This document shows, piece by piece, positions 1-7,101 of a stretch of DNA of 25,165 nucleotides. The position numbers and the translations under genes are program-made. The DNA lies in the NCBI GenBank assembly GCA_021604605.1, contig BQJH01000010.1, forward strand, positions 1-25,165, in the 5' to 3' direction. The stretch is from Hyphococcus sp. (lineage in GTDB: Bacteria; Pseudomonadota; Alphaproteobacteria; Caulobacterales; Parvularculaceae). The notes below the pieces were generated by a model that saw only the letters and a program-made list of their open reading frames with translations, had not been told where the DNA came from and searched no databases. Every line of letters begins with the position of its first letter. Position 1 is the first letter of the stretch.

Positions 1-321
1 CGCAGTTTTGCCTGTCATCCGGGCTGGTCCTCAACCAATCTCCAGACAACCGGCCCCGGCGCTATCGCAGGCTTCGCCCTGACGATCGCCAATGCGATGT
101 TTGCGCAACCTGCAGAAAAAGGCGCCATCCCGACGGTATTGTGCGCCGCTGCTGAAGATGCAGAACCGGGTGGTTACTACGGGCCAACAAGTTTCCGTGA
201 TTTTAAAGGCCCCGTCGACCGGGCTTCCATGACCCGGGCCGCTCGCGACGAACAATCTGCAAAAAGACTGTGGGACGAATCTGAAAAACTGACCGGCGCA
301 CGCTGGGCGATCTTAAACTGA
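1..321 (+). CDS. Short-chain dehydrogenase/reductase, C-terminal part (5' end outside window)
   Basis: Reading frame 1 is open from the first base to the TGA at 319-321, so this is the 3' end of a gene that begins before the window. The visible 106 residues begin with HPGWSSTNLQ, the HPG-x-(2,3)-TNL segment after the catalytic Tyr-Lys of short-chain dehydrogenases of the retinol dehydrogenase/WW-oxidoreductase type. The tail fits that subfamily: PAEKGAIPTVLCAA, then GGYYGP, then the RLWDESEKLTGA helix. The Rossmann nucleotide-binding half and catalytic Tyr-Lys are not in view. Such enzymes use NAD(P)H on alcohols or ketones, but the substrate cannot be read here. The next gene, purQ, starts 9 bases downstream on the same strand, so the two may be co-transcribed, though no functional link is evident. 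Confidence 0.85.
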   Translation, partial: RSFACHPGWSSTNLQTTGPGAIAGFALTIANAMFAQPAEKGAIPTVLCAAAEDAEPGGYYGPTSFRDFKGPVDRASMTRAARDEQSAKRLWDESEKLTGARWAILN

Positions 322-330
322 GCTAATGTT

Positions 331-993
331 ATGAAACCTTCTGTCATCGTTTTTCCCGCTTCCAATTGTGACCGCGATATCGCAGTGGCGCTAGAACAAG
401 CCACCGGCGCCGCCCCCAACATGGTCTGGCACGGCGAAACAAGCCTTCCCGATACGGATTTTATTGTTCTGCCGGGCGGGTTTTCTTATGGCGATTATCT
501 ACGCGCTGGCGCCATGGCGGCAAAGTCACCCATCATGCGAGCGGTAATCGACAAAGCCAACAGCGGCACGCCCGTGATTGGTGTCTGCAACGGGTTTCAG
601 GTGCTTTGCGAAACGGGTTTGTTGCCGGGCGCTCTGTTGCGAAACGCCGGGCTAAACTTTGTTTGCCGGAATGTGACGCTGAAAGTCGAAAACAGTCAGT
701 CGCTGTTTACCAGCGGTTTTGAAAATGGCGCTTATGTGGATTATCCGGTCGCCCATCATGACGGGAATTACTTTGCCGACGACGAAACCCTTGACCGACT
801 TGAGGGGGAAGGTCGTGTCGCCTTCCGCTATGTCGACAACCCTAACGGGTCCGCCCGAGATATCGCTGGCATCTTGAACGACACCGGCTCCGTCCTCGGC
901 ATGATGCCCCACCCGGAACGCATGATCTCTCCTCTGCTTGGCGGGATGGACGGCGCGGCGTTCTTCAAAGGCATTGTCGAAGCCGCGGCCTAG
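331..993 (+). CDS. purQ: Phosphoribosylformylglycinamidine synthase, glutamine amidotransferase subunit PurQ
   Basis: This 220-residue protein is a class I glutamine amidotransferase. It releases ammonia from glutamine for conversion of FGAR to FGAM, step four of purine synthesis, acting with PurL and PurS. Near the start it has the PurQ-typical PASNCDRD. The oxyanion region LPGGFSYGDYLRAGAMAA lies at about 47-64. The nucleophile is Cys86 in GVCNGFQVLCE, and the rest of the triad is His194 and Glu196 in MPHPER. Length is normal for the separate-subunit (non-fused) form. The start has only a weak ribosome-binding site (GAGC before ATG). It sits 9 bases behind a short-chain dehydrogenase and is followed by a beta-helix lipoprotein gene. 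Neither purL nor purS lies next to it on the visible side, unlike the common purS-purQ-purL order. Confidence 0.96.
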   Translation: MKPSVIVFPASNCDRDIAVALEQATGAAPNMVWHGETSLPDTDFIVLPGGFSYGDYLRAGAMAAKSPIMRAVIDKANSGTPVIGVCNGFQVLCETGLLPGALLRNAGLNFVCRNVTLKVENSQSLFTSGFENGAYVDYPVAHHDGNYFADDETLDRLEGEGRVAFRYVDNPNGSARDIAGILNDTGSVLGMMPHPERMISPLLGGMDGAAFFKGIVEAAA

Positions 994-1071
994 TCTTTAC
1001 TAACTGCCCCAGAGGCTTTTTTACCTGAGCACTATCGACTATTCTCCCCTTCAAATCAGGGAGGCTTGGCT

Positions 1072-2319
1072 ATGAAGTACTGGGTGGTGAAATTCTGGGT
1101 GATAAGCACAATGGCGCTCGCGTTTACAGCGTGCGGCAAGCAAACAGCCGAAGAAACAACGCCGGCGGATGCATCCTATCAAGAAACCCTGATGGTCCAG
1201 TTGCTCGACGCCAAACCGGGCGATGTAATCGACATACCGGAAGGCGTTTTCGCATTCGACCGCTCGCTGAGCCTCACCGTGGATGGCGTCACGATCCGTG
1301 GACAAGGGATGGATAAATCCGTTCTCTCTTTTAAAAATCAGGTCGCGGGCGCTGAAGGCCTTCTGGTGACGGCCAATGATTTCACGATTGAAGATCTCGC
1401 CATTGAGGACACCAAAGGCGATGCGCTGAAAATCTCTGAAGGCGAAAACATCATCATTCGCCGGGTTCGGACAGAATGGACCGGTGGACCAAAAACTTCC
1501 AATGGCGCCTATGGCATTTATCCGGTTCAGACCAAAAACGTACTGATGGAAGAAAATGTAGCGATCGCCGCCGCAGATGCGGGGCTTTACATCGGCCAAT
1601 CGCAAAATGTCATCGTTCGGAACAATCGCGCAGAATACAATGTCGCCGGGATCGAGATTGAAAACACATTCGACGCCGATGTTTACGGCAATGTCGCAAC
1701 GAAAAACACCGGCGGCATTCTTGTCTTTAATATGCCGAATTTAAAACAACCCGGCGCGCGCACCCGCGTCTTCAACAATGAAGTTTATGAAAACAACACT
1801 AAAAACTTTGGCCATGAAGGAACACCGGTCGCCTCAATCCCGGCCGGTTCCGGTGTTGTCGTCAACTCAAACGATCAAGTCGAAATTTTCGACAACGATA
1901 TCAAAGACAACAAAACTGCAAATGTCATTATCGCCAGTATTTTTTCATCGGGCATATCTCAGGACGGTATGCAAGACGATTTCGACCCCTACCCAGAGGG
2001 CATTTACATTTATGATAACCGCTTTGAAGGCGGCGGCAATAATCCTGATGGGCTTGAACTCCAAGCCCTGAAGATTGCTGTTGCCGGACCAATGGGGAGT
2101 ATCCCTGATATTTTGTGGGATGGTTATGTGGACGAAGAAAAATTTGTTGATGGCGCCTTGCCGGATGACATGCGCCCTTGTGTCCAAAACGGCGAGGCAA
2201 AAGTTTTGAATGTTGACGGCCCAAACAACAATAAAAGCCCGCGCATTGTTGACGATGGGCATGATTGCGCCCTTGAAAAGCTGCCCGCTATTACGCTAAC
2301 CGGCGCATTAGCAGAATAA
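1072..2319 (+). CDS. Parallel beta-helix repeat lipoprotein (TIGR03805-like)
   Basis: This is a 415-residue predicted lipoprotein. The start at 1072 follows AGGGAGG with about 7 bases spacing and is better than an in-frame TTG two codons upstream. A signal sequence ends in the lipobox FTAC, putting lipidation on Cys21. Gly at +2 and no Asp suggest outer-membrane sorting. Residues about 60-310 show repeated short beta strands with asparagine turns, such as ENIIIRRVRTEW, KNVLMEENVAI, QNVIVRNNRAEYN and VEIFDNDIKDN, the pattern of right-handed parallel beta-helix (PbH1/CASH) proteins that often bind or cleave polysaccharides. The stop codon overlaps the next gene's ATG by one base (TAATG), so it is translationally coupled to the diheme cytochrome. 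I recall this pair as TIGR03805/TIGR03806, conserved neighbours of unknown function. Catalytic residues cannot be assigned. Confidence 0.85.
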   Translation: MKYWVVKFWVISTMALAFTACGKQTAEETTPADASYQETLMVQLLDAKPGDVIDIPEGVFAFDRSLSLTVDGVTIRGQGMDKSVLSFKNQVAGAEGLLVTANDFTIEDLAIEDTKGDALKISEGENIIIRRVRTEWTGGPKTSNGAYGIYPVQTKNVLMEENVAIAAADAGLYIGQSQNVIVRNNRAEYNVAGIEIENTFDADVYGNVATKNTGGILVFNMPNLKQPGARTRVFNNEVYENNTKNFGHEGTPVASIPAGSGVVVNSNDQVEIFDNDIKDNKTANVIIASIFSSGISQDGMQDDFDPYPEGIYIYDNRFEGGGNNPDGLELQALKIAVAGPMGSIPDILWDGYVDEEKFVDGALPDDMRPCVQNGEAKVLNVDGPNNNKSPRIVDDGHDCALEKLPAITLTGALAE

Positions 2320-3449
2320 TGAAGCCGTCGGTTCAACTCTTCATTGCGGTCTTGGCCGCCGGTGTTTTTCTTAGCGCTTGCTCACAAGAAAAAACGCTGA
2401 CGCCGGCGTTCTTCCCCCATGAAAACCCGGAGGCGCTAAGCGACTGGGGAATGTTCAGCGCCTCGAAGGGCGTGTTGCAGCTTGGAGAAGGCGTAACGCC
2501 CTATGATTTGGCGACGCCGCTCTTTTCTGATTACGCCCTTAAATTGAGAACAGTCTGGATACCCGGCGGCGCAGCGCAATACGATGCAGATAACGCGTTC
2601 GACTTTCCTTTGGGCACAGTTATCACCAAAACCTTTTACTACCCACTGCAGGGAAATACTGACTTTAACGCTGTGACTTACGGGCCGGACCGGACCGTCA
2701 ACAATGGCGTGATGAAACTGGAGGGTTACCGCCTGATTGAAACGCGGATATTAGTCCGGCGCGAGGAAGGTTGGGCGGCGTTGCCTTACGTCTGGAATGA
2801 CGAACAAACCGACGCCGTTCTACAACGCACAGGCGCGATTAAGCCGATGACGTTACACCGTCCCGATGGGCGCAGCGAAGATTTTTCCTATCTCGTCCCA
2901 AACGCCAATCAATGTGCAGCCTGCCATGCAACCAACGCGTCAACAAAAGAGATACAACCGATTGGCATGAAAGCACGCCACCTCAACAAACGCTCAACCT
3001 TTAATCCATCCGTTGGCCAGTTAAATGATTGGATTACCCTTGGCTTGCTGAGCGGCGACTTTGATGAGGCGATAGGCGCCAGCGCCAATGTAGATTATCG
3101 CGATGGAACAATACCCGTCGCCATTCGCGCGCGTTCCTATCTCGATATAAATTGTAGTCACTGCCACAATCCCAATGGCGCGGCTGACACATCAGGACTT
3201 GACTTAGAGCCCGGCGCAACAGGTCCGGCCCTTGGAGTTTGTAAATCACCGATCGCCGCCGGCGGTGGATCAGGCGGTCTACCCTTTGATATTGTGCCCG
3301 GCGCGACCGACCAATCCATCACGCTATTCCGTATGGAGACAACTGATCCTGGCGCAATGATGCCGGAACTTGGTCGCGCCATAACCCACGAAGAAGGTGT
3401 CGAACTCATTTCCTCCTGGATTTCAGCCATGGACGGCGATTGCGGATAA
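2319..3449 (+). CDS. Diheme c-type cytochrome lipoprotein (SO2930/HNE_0200-like)
   Basis: This 376-residue protein has a lipobox ending LSAC, so Cys21 is likely lipidated; Ser at +2 fits outer-membrane retention. Two covalent heme sites are visible: CAACH at 199-203 and CSHCH at 279-283. Met347/Met348 in MMPELG could be a distal axial ligand. Two further cysteines (308 and 375) might form a disulfide. About 160 residues before the first heme form a beta-rich domain with no heme motif (PYDLATPLFSDYALKLR onward), which is characteristic of the SO2930 family as I recall it. A role in periplasmic or cell-surface electron transfer is inferred; the electron partner is unknown. The gene is coupled to the beta-helix lipoprotein gene by a one-base overlap, which argues that the two act together. 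Confidence 0.88.
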   Translation: MKPSVQLFIAVLAAGVFLSACSQEKTLTPAFFPHENPEALSDWGMFSASKGVLQLGEGVTPYDLATPLFSDYALKLRTVWIPGGAAQYDADNAFDFPLGTVITKTFYYPLQGNTDFNAVTYGPDRTVNNGVMKLEGYRLIETRILVRREEGWAALPYVWNDEQTDAVLQRTGAIKPMTLHRPDGRSEDFSYLVPNANQCAACHATNASTKEIQPIGMKARHLNKRSTFNPSVGQLNDWITLGLLSGDFDEAIGASANVDYRDGTIPVAIRARSYLDINCSHCHNPNGAADTSGLDLEPGATGPALGVCKSPIAAGGGSGGLPFDIVPGATDQSITLFRMETTDPGAMMPELGRAITHEEGVELISSWISAMDGDCG

Positions 3450-3467
3450 ATGTCCTAACCTATCCGC
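3442..3467 (+). terminator. Hairpin across the cytochrome stop codon, possible weak terminator
   Basis: GCGGATA at 3442-3448 is exactly complementary to TATCCGC at 3461-3467, giving a 7-bp stem with a 12-nt loop. It begins inside the last codons of the cytochrome gene. No uridine tract follows, so it is not a textbook intrinsic terminator. It may instead protect the 3' end of the message or slow transcription before the AraC-type gene. Confidence 0.35.
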
Positions 3468-3474
3468 CTGCTAT

Positions 3475-3506
3475 TTGACCAAGGCCGCAATTCGCACTCA
3501 TATAGC
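3475..3506 (+). promoter_or_regulatory. Weak promoter candidate ahead of the AraC-type gene
   Basis: TTGACC at 3475-3480 resembles a -35 box. A TCATAT/TATAGC region follows at 3498-3506, giving spacers of 17 or 20 bases depending on the -10 chosen. The box quality is modest and the gene also lacks a clear ribosome-binding site, so this is only a candidate. Confidence 0.25.
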
Positions 3507-3546
3507 CGTCCGTTAACGCATCACCATATCCAGACAGCAGCCTCAC

Positions 3547-4617
3547 ATGGAAACTCTTGAGCTCTTTTTTCGGTTTGCAAGCGTCACTCTTTTGCTTGTG
3601 CAAATCGGATTGATCATTCGCGACGCATGGGATGTGCGCGCGGCGAGGTTTGGGGCGCTGCTTTCAATCGCCCTTATCGATGTGGTTGGCGCAGATACGC
3701 ATAACTCCTCAGCCATTCCCGTAGCGATGGAATATGTATTATCCGCTCTCTCAATGAATACCGCGGTCTTTATATGGTGGTTTTCATTGTCATTATTCGA
3801 CGATGATTTTCGTCTGGGACGGTTTGATTGGGCCGTTGCCTTCGTCTGGTTTGCCCTCGGCGTCTTTAATTACAATGACTTCGTCTTGAAGCAGGAAATC
3901 TCATATCCATGGGCGGCCTATGCCCGTTCGGTCATGGCGGTCGCCATCGTCGGACATATTATATACCGAGCGCTGGCCGGTCGGCTCAATGACCTCGTAG
4001 AAGAACGCCGCCGGGTCAGGGTGTTGTTCGCCTTCTCGATAGCAGCCCTCTTCCTGCTCGATTTAAGCAGCGAGCTCACTTTTGGTTTCCACGTTGAACC
4101 CCTGTGGTTCAGCACTATTGAGCATGGGCTCTTTTTGGCTGTTATTGTATGGAGTGTCTTCTGGCTCACCCGTTTCGATAAGCATGTCTTGATGTTTGAG
4201 CGGGTTCCATCCTCTCCCGCTGAGACTGTGCAGCCTGCACTCAGCCCGAAAGAACAATTGCTGCATCAAAAGCTGGTTGGCGTTATTGAGGGGGAAAAAG
4301 CCTATCTTGAGCCCGAACTCTCTATTTCAACACTAGCTGAGCGTATCGGCGCACCAGAGCATCAGGTTCGCGCATTGATCAACAAGGCCATGGGTCACCG
4401 CAATTTCCGCTCTTACCTCAATAGTTACCGGATGATTGACGCAAAAGCCGCCCTCGCCGACCCGGCAAAGGCCGACCAGCAAATCCTCACCATTGCCATG
4501 GATGCCGGATTTGCGTCTCTTTCCTCCTTTAATCGCGCCTTCAAAGAAACCAGCGGACAAACCCCAAGCGCCTTTCGCCAAGCCGCTTTTAACGGCAAAC
4601 CCTCTCCTCAAAACTGA
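3547..4617 (+). CDS. Membrane-anchored AraC-family transcriptional regulator
   Basis: This 356-residue protein joins a membrane sensor to a DNA-binding domain. Residues 1 to about 215 contain roughly seven hydrophobic segments (for example FASVTLLLVQIGLII, WAVAFVWFALGVF, HGLFLAVIVWSVFWL). After a short linker, residues about 255-350 form an AraC-type double helix-turn-helix. The first helix pair is around SISTLAERIGAPEHQVRALI, and the second carries the family signature ILTIAMDAGFASLSSFNRAFKETSGQTPSAFR. This architecture occurs in several proteobacterial regulators of lipid or envelope genes; the signal sensed here is unknown. The gene lies between the cytochrome pair and a membrane hydroxylase on the same strand, so either side could be its target. 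The start ATG has no good Shine-Dalgarno sequence, which makes the exact start less certain. Confidence 0.9.
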   Translation: METLELFFRFASVTLLLVQIGLIIRDAWDVRAARFGALLSIALIDVVGADTHNSSAIPVAMEYVLSALSMNTAVFIWWFSLSLFDDDFRLGRFDWAVAFVWFALGVFNYNDFVLKQEISYPWAAYARSVMAVAIVGHIIYRALAGRLNDLVEERRRVRVLFAFSIAALFLLDLSSELTFGFHVEPLWFSTIEHGLFLAVIVWSVFWLTRFDKHVLMFERVPSSPAETVQPALSPKEQLLHQKLVGVIEGEKAYLEPELSISTLAERIGAPEHQVRALINKAMGHRNFRSYLNSYRMIDAKAALADPAKADQQILTIAMDAGFASLSSFNRAFKETSGQTPSAFRQAAFNGKPSPQN

Positions 4618-4656
4618 AAAACCATCCGCATTTCCGAAATTGCGTGGTCTTTTTCA
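4616..4656 (+). terminator. Probable intrinsic terminator after the AraC-type gene
   Basis: Starting at the stop codon, the run GAAAAA..CCA..CGCA is mirrored by TGCG..TGG..CTTTTTC. This gives an interrupted stem around TTTCCGAAA, followed by a T-rich tract at 4649-4654. The A-run at the front makes it potentially bidirectional. The stem has small bulges, so strength is uncertain. Confidence 0.45.
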
Positions 4657-4725
4657 CCCTCGCGGAGCCATTTTTCCACCAATCCGCCATCCATAGTGAG
4701 CAGTTCGTGAACAGGAGCACGTCAC

Positions 4726-5571
4726 ATGGAATTTTTTGATTGGTTTATGGGAGCAGTCGCCGAACGGGCGCCGCAGACTCTACGCATCGAGGGGATCAGA
4801 TATCTCACCGGCACGATCCTGGTGTTCCTCATGGTCTGGGTGCTTTTTGAGCGTCCATTACGCAACCGCAAAATCCGCAAAGGAACACCCCGCACCAAAC
4901 AGATCCGGCGGGAGATTGCGTATTCAGCGCTATCCGTGGTCGTTTTCATGTTCATGGGCGTATTTGTCTATGAAGGCGCGGCCGGTGGATGGTTCAAGTT
5001 TTACTCAGATGTGGGCCAATATGGCTGGGCGTATCTCGCCTTCTCGATTGTCGCTCTCGCGCTCTTTCACGATGCCTATTTTTACTGGACCCACCGGCTG
5101 ATCCATCACCCGAAATTATTCCGCTATTTTCACGCCACACATCACCGATCTCATAACCCGACGCCATTCACGGCCTATTCGTTTGATCCGGGCGAAGCCG
5201 CTGTGAATTATATGTTCATCCCTGTATTCGCATTTTTTGTGCCGCTCCATGATATCGCAACCATCATCTATATGTGGCTCATGATCGTCAGAAATGCTGC
5301 TGGCCATAGCGGGTACGAGCTGATGCCAAAAAGCTGGGCGCGTCACCCGATTTTAGGCGCCCTCACCAGTGTCACCCATCACGACATGCACCACGAGAAA
5401 ATGACCGGAAATTATGCGCTGTACTTCACATGGTGGGACCGGTTGATGGGCACAGAGCACAGCCATTACATGGAGCGGTTTGACAAAGCCGTAGGCAATG
5501 AAACACCTCAGGGCGAAACAGTTGCAGTTCCAACGCCTGCGCCTGCGCCTGCGCGATCTCTTGCACAGTGA
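4726..5571 (+). CDS. Sterol desaturase/fatty acid hydroxylase-superfamily membrane enzyme
   Basis: This 281-residue integral membrane protein carries the diiron histidine boxes of the fatty acid hydroxylase superfamily. They are H115-DAYFYWTH123 with HRLIHH to 128, FHATHHRSH at 135-143, and THHDMHHEK at 217-225; His194 may also contribute. Hydrophobic segments lie at about 26-40, 64-83, 100-114 and 161-190. The family uses oxygen to hydroxylate or desaturate lipids, sterols, carotenoids or alkylglycerols in the membrane. The substrate here is not determined. An AGGAGC ribosome-binding site precedes the ATG. The last about 15 residues are a Pro/Ala tail, PTPAPAPA, encoded by three copies of GCCTGC. 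The hydrolase gene follows after 56 bases, and the pair could act on the same lipid class, which is inference. Confidence 0.92.
   Translation: MEFFDWFMGAVAERAPQTLRIEGIRYLTGTILVFLMVWVLFERPLRNRKIRKGTPRTKQIRREIAYSALSVVVFMFMGVFVYEGAAGGWFKFYSDVGQYGWAYLAFSIVALALFHDAYFYWTHRLIHHPKLFRYFHATHHRSHNPTPFTAYSFDPGEAAVNYMFIPVFAFFVPLHDIATIIYMWLMIVRNAAGHSGYELMPKSWARHPILGALTSVTHHDMHHEKMTGNYALYFTWWDRLMGTEHSHYMERFDKAVGNETPQGETVAVPTPAPAPARSLAQ
5535..5552 (+). repeat. Short tandem repeat, three GCCTGC units
   Basis: Three perfect copies of the hexamer GCCTGC encode the alternating Pro-Ala tail of the membrane hydroxylase. The unit is a multiple of three, so slippage would change tail length without a frameshift. 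Confidence 0.8.
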
Positions 5572-5577
5572 CATCAC

Positions 5578-5617
5578 TATCTGGCGGCGTTAGAATTTCA
5601 TCTCGCGCCGCCAGATA
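5578..5617 (+). promoter_or_regulatory. Perfect 12-bp inverted repeat between hydroxylase and hydrolase genes
   Basis: TATCTGGCGGCG at 5578-5589 and its exact complement CGCCGCCAGATA at 5606-5617 flank a 16-base spacer. As RNA this gives a very stable GC-rich hairpin ending 10 bases before the hydrolase ATG. There is no T-tract, so it is either a factor-binding operator, an mRNA processing or stability element, or a partial terminator lowering expression of the downstream gene. Confidence 0.6.
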
Positions 5618-5627
5618 CGAGACATTC

Positions 5628-6407
5628 ATGAAGCAAATACAAATCCGCTATGTCGTGCTCGCACTGGTATTTCTTTATGTTCTGATTTGCGGCTTTCTTT
5701 ACACACAACAAACCCGCTTTCTCTACTACCCGACCCCAGCCGTTGAACGCAGTGACGCCGACGCCATTCTTTTTGAAAACGATGGCGTTGCGTTAAAACT
5801 CTGGAAAGCCGGAAACGGCACTCGTTCCGCCATCATATACTTTGGTGGTAACGCAGAAAATGTAGCGCGCAATATTCCACCGCTTACACAAACCCTGCCC
5901 GATCACGATATCTATCTTCTGAATTACCGCAGCTATGGCGGCAGTGAAGGCAAGCCTTCTGAACAAGCATTATTCGACGACGCGTTGGCCGTTTACGACA
6001 TGATTGATGATGATTATGACGCCATATCAATCATCGGTCGCAGTTTGGGGAGCGGCGTCGCCGTTTACCTCGCGGGCAAACGCCCGACAGAGAAGTTGGT
6101 GTTGATCACTCCCTATGACAGCATTGAACGCGTTGCACAGGCCAAGTTTCCGCTTATTCCCGTATCGCTTTTACTGCGGGATAAATACGACTCTGCCCGG
6201 CGGGCGGAGCTTGTTTCTTCGCCAACCTTGATCGTCACCGCAGAAAATGACGGCTTGATACCCAAGCGTCATTCTGATCGGCTGGCGCAGCACTTAACAA
6301 ATGCTGAAATAAAACAAGAGATCATGCCCGGCCAAACCCATTTGAGCGTTTCAAATCCTCAAGATTTCTGGACAGTTTTAGGCAAGTTTTTTGACACTGC
6401 TGAGTAA
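5628..6407 (+). CDS. Alpha/beta hydrolase, membrane-anchored (BEM46/ABHD13-like)
   Basis: The 259-residue protein begins with one hydrophobic helix (about residues 8-24), followed by the FLYYPTP segment typical of BEM46/ABHD13-like hydrolases. The catalytic triad is readable: Ser139 in GRSLGSG, Asp208 in TAENDGLIP and His238 in PGQTHLS. NYRSYGGSEGKPSE around 99-112 is a family hallmark. It probably faces the periplasm and cleaves an ester, thioester or peptide bond; the substrate is unknown. I place the start at ATG 5628. The in-frame GTG at 5568 would make the 12-bp inverted repeat part of the coding sequence and add a non-hydrophobic leader. It lies behind the membrane hydroxylase on the same strand and ends 7 bases from a convergent gene. 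Confidence 0.9.
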   Translation: MKQIQIRYVVLALVFLYVLICGFLYTQQTRFLYYPTPAVERSDADAILFENDGVALKLWKAGNGTRSAIIYFGGNAENVARNIPPLTQTLPDHDIYLLNYRSYGGSEGKPSEQALFDDALAVYDMIDDDYDAISIIGRSLGSGVAVYLAGKRPTEKLVLITPYDSIERVAQAKFPLIPVSLLLRDKYDSARRAELVSSPTLIVTAENDGLIPKRHSDRLAQHLTNAEIKQEIMPGQTHLSVSNPQDFWTVLGKFFDTAE

Positions 6408-6411
6408 GCAG
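6397..6411. terminator. Small hairpin between convergent genes
   Basis: CTGCT and AGCAG flank a 5-nt loop across the hydrolase stop codon, in a 7-base convergent gap. The stem is only 5 bp and there is no strong T-tract, so any terminator role is tentative. Confidence 0.25.
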
Positions 6412-6414
6412 ATC

Positions 6415-7017
6415 TTATTCGCTTCTATTCATATCAAAACTGGTAAAGGCTGACGCATAAGCCAGCGCCTCTTCAAAGCCTTCAACACTGATCGCGGACG
6501 CCGAACCGTCACTGCCAGTCATTTCGCATGCTTTTGAGGAACGGATCGCCGAAATCGCTGCTGTTGCTTGCGGGCCGCCATAAGCTTTACGACGCACACC
6601 ATCGCGCGGTGAAAATCCGATCACATTATATTCACCGCATGTTATGCGATATGCCGCCCCGGGCGCCGTATGATTGATGGGCGTGAAATCAATCACAGCA
6701 CGGTTCGCGCCGGACGCCGGAAAACTCGCGTCACGCCAAAGTTCAATGGAAACCCCATTTCGTGCAATTTCATGATGGTCGTCTGAAAAACGCCTGTCGC
6801 CTGCGGGTTTGAGGGTGCACCAACGGGAACCTATTGCGCCGCCCCGGACCTGTTCTGAACAGCTTAAAAGCCAATCACCGGATTTTCCATATTGCGTTTC
6901 ATAAACATTCTGCCCGCCGCCAGTGCGCTCAGCATAGATCGCCACCTCACTGTAGCCGTAAGACGGCATGAAAGTGAAACTCAACGCAAGAACAATCACT
7001 ATAACGAATATCCGCAT
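6415..7017 (-). CDS. Secreted protein of unknown function, weakly IalB-like
   Basis: This 200-residue protein has a clear signal peptide of about 22 residues (MRIFVIVIVLALSFTFMPSYGYS), and a GGGAGGG ribosome-binding site stands 6 bases before the ATG. The mature part has four cysteines, enough for two disulfides. The segment GDWLLSCSEQ followed by RWCTLKP resembles the GDW-x-C and C-x-L-x pattern of invasion-associated locus B proteins. A later VIDFTPINH and AAISAIRSSKACEM fit that fold loosely. I would not assign a function from this. It lies downstream of squalene-hopene cyclase on the same strand with an 84-base gap containing a hairpin and a TATAAT box, so it probably has its own promoter. 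Confidence 0.75.
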   Translation of the reverse strand: MRIFVIVIVLALSFTFMPSYGYSEVAIYAERTGGGQNVYETQYGKSGDWLLSCSEQVRGGAIGSRWCTLKPAGDRRFSDDHHEIARNGVSIELWRDASFPASGANRAVIDFTPINHTAPGAAYRITCGEYNVIGFSPRDGVRRKAYGGPQATAAISAIRSSKACEMTGSDGSASAISVEGFEEALAYASAFTSFDMNRSE

Positions 7018-7049
7018 CGGAACCCTCCCGGGAAAGATTGCGGGCGCAC

Positions 7050-7055
7050 ATTATA
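7050..7055 (-). promoter_or_regulatory. Possible -10 box for the secreted protein gene
   Basis: On the minus strand this is a perfect TATAAT, 32 bases before the start codon of the secreted protein. No convincing -35 box is found 16-18 bases upstream, so an alternative or weak promoter is suggested. Confidence 0.35.
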
Positions 7056-7084
7056 CTGAGTCGAAAAAACCGGAATGCGGCGAA

Positions 7085-7099
7085 CGAATCACCGATTCG
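7085..7099 (-). terminator. Hairpin after squalene-hopene cyclase
   Basis: CGAATC and GATTCG form a perfect 6-bp stem with a 3-nt loop, only 2 bases past the cyclase stop codon at 7102. On the minus strand a run of six T occurs about 15 bases later. The distance makes this an imperfect terminator, but it fits separation of the two genes. Confidence 0.4.
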
Positions 7100-7101
7100 C
7101 A

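Noticed and set aside
1005..1030. Possible terminator after purQ (GCCCCAGAGGC then six T)
   Set aside because: The stem is only about three base pairs, too weak to call despite the T-tract.
1051..1605. 184-codon minus-strand frame opposite the beta-helix lipoprotein
   Set aside because: No recognisable motif or ribosome-binding site; the plus-strand frame has lipobox, ribosome-binding site and coupling to the next gene.
5568..5627. GTG start at 5568 overlapping the hydroxylase stop
   Set aside because: It would place the 12-bp inverted repeat in coding sequence and put 20 polar residues before the membrane anchor; ATG 5628 fits the family better.
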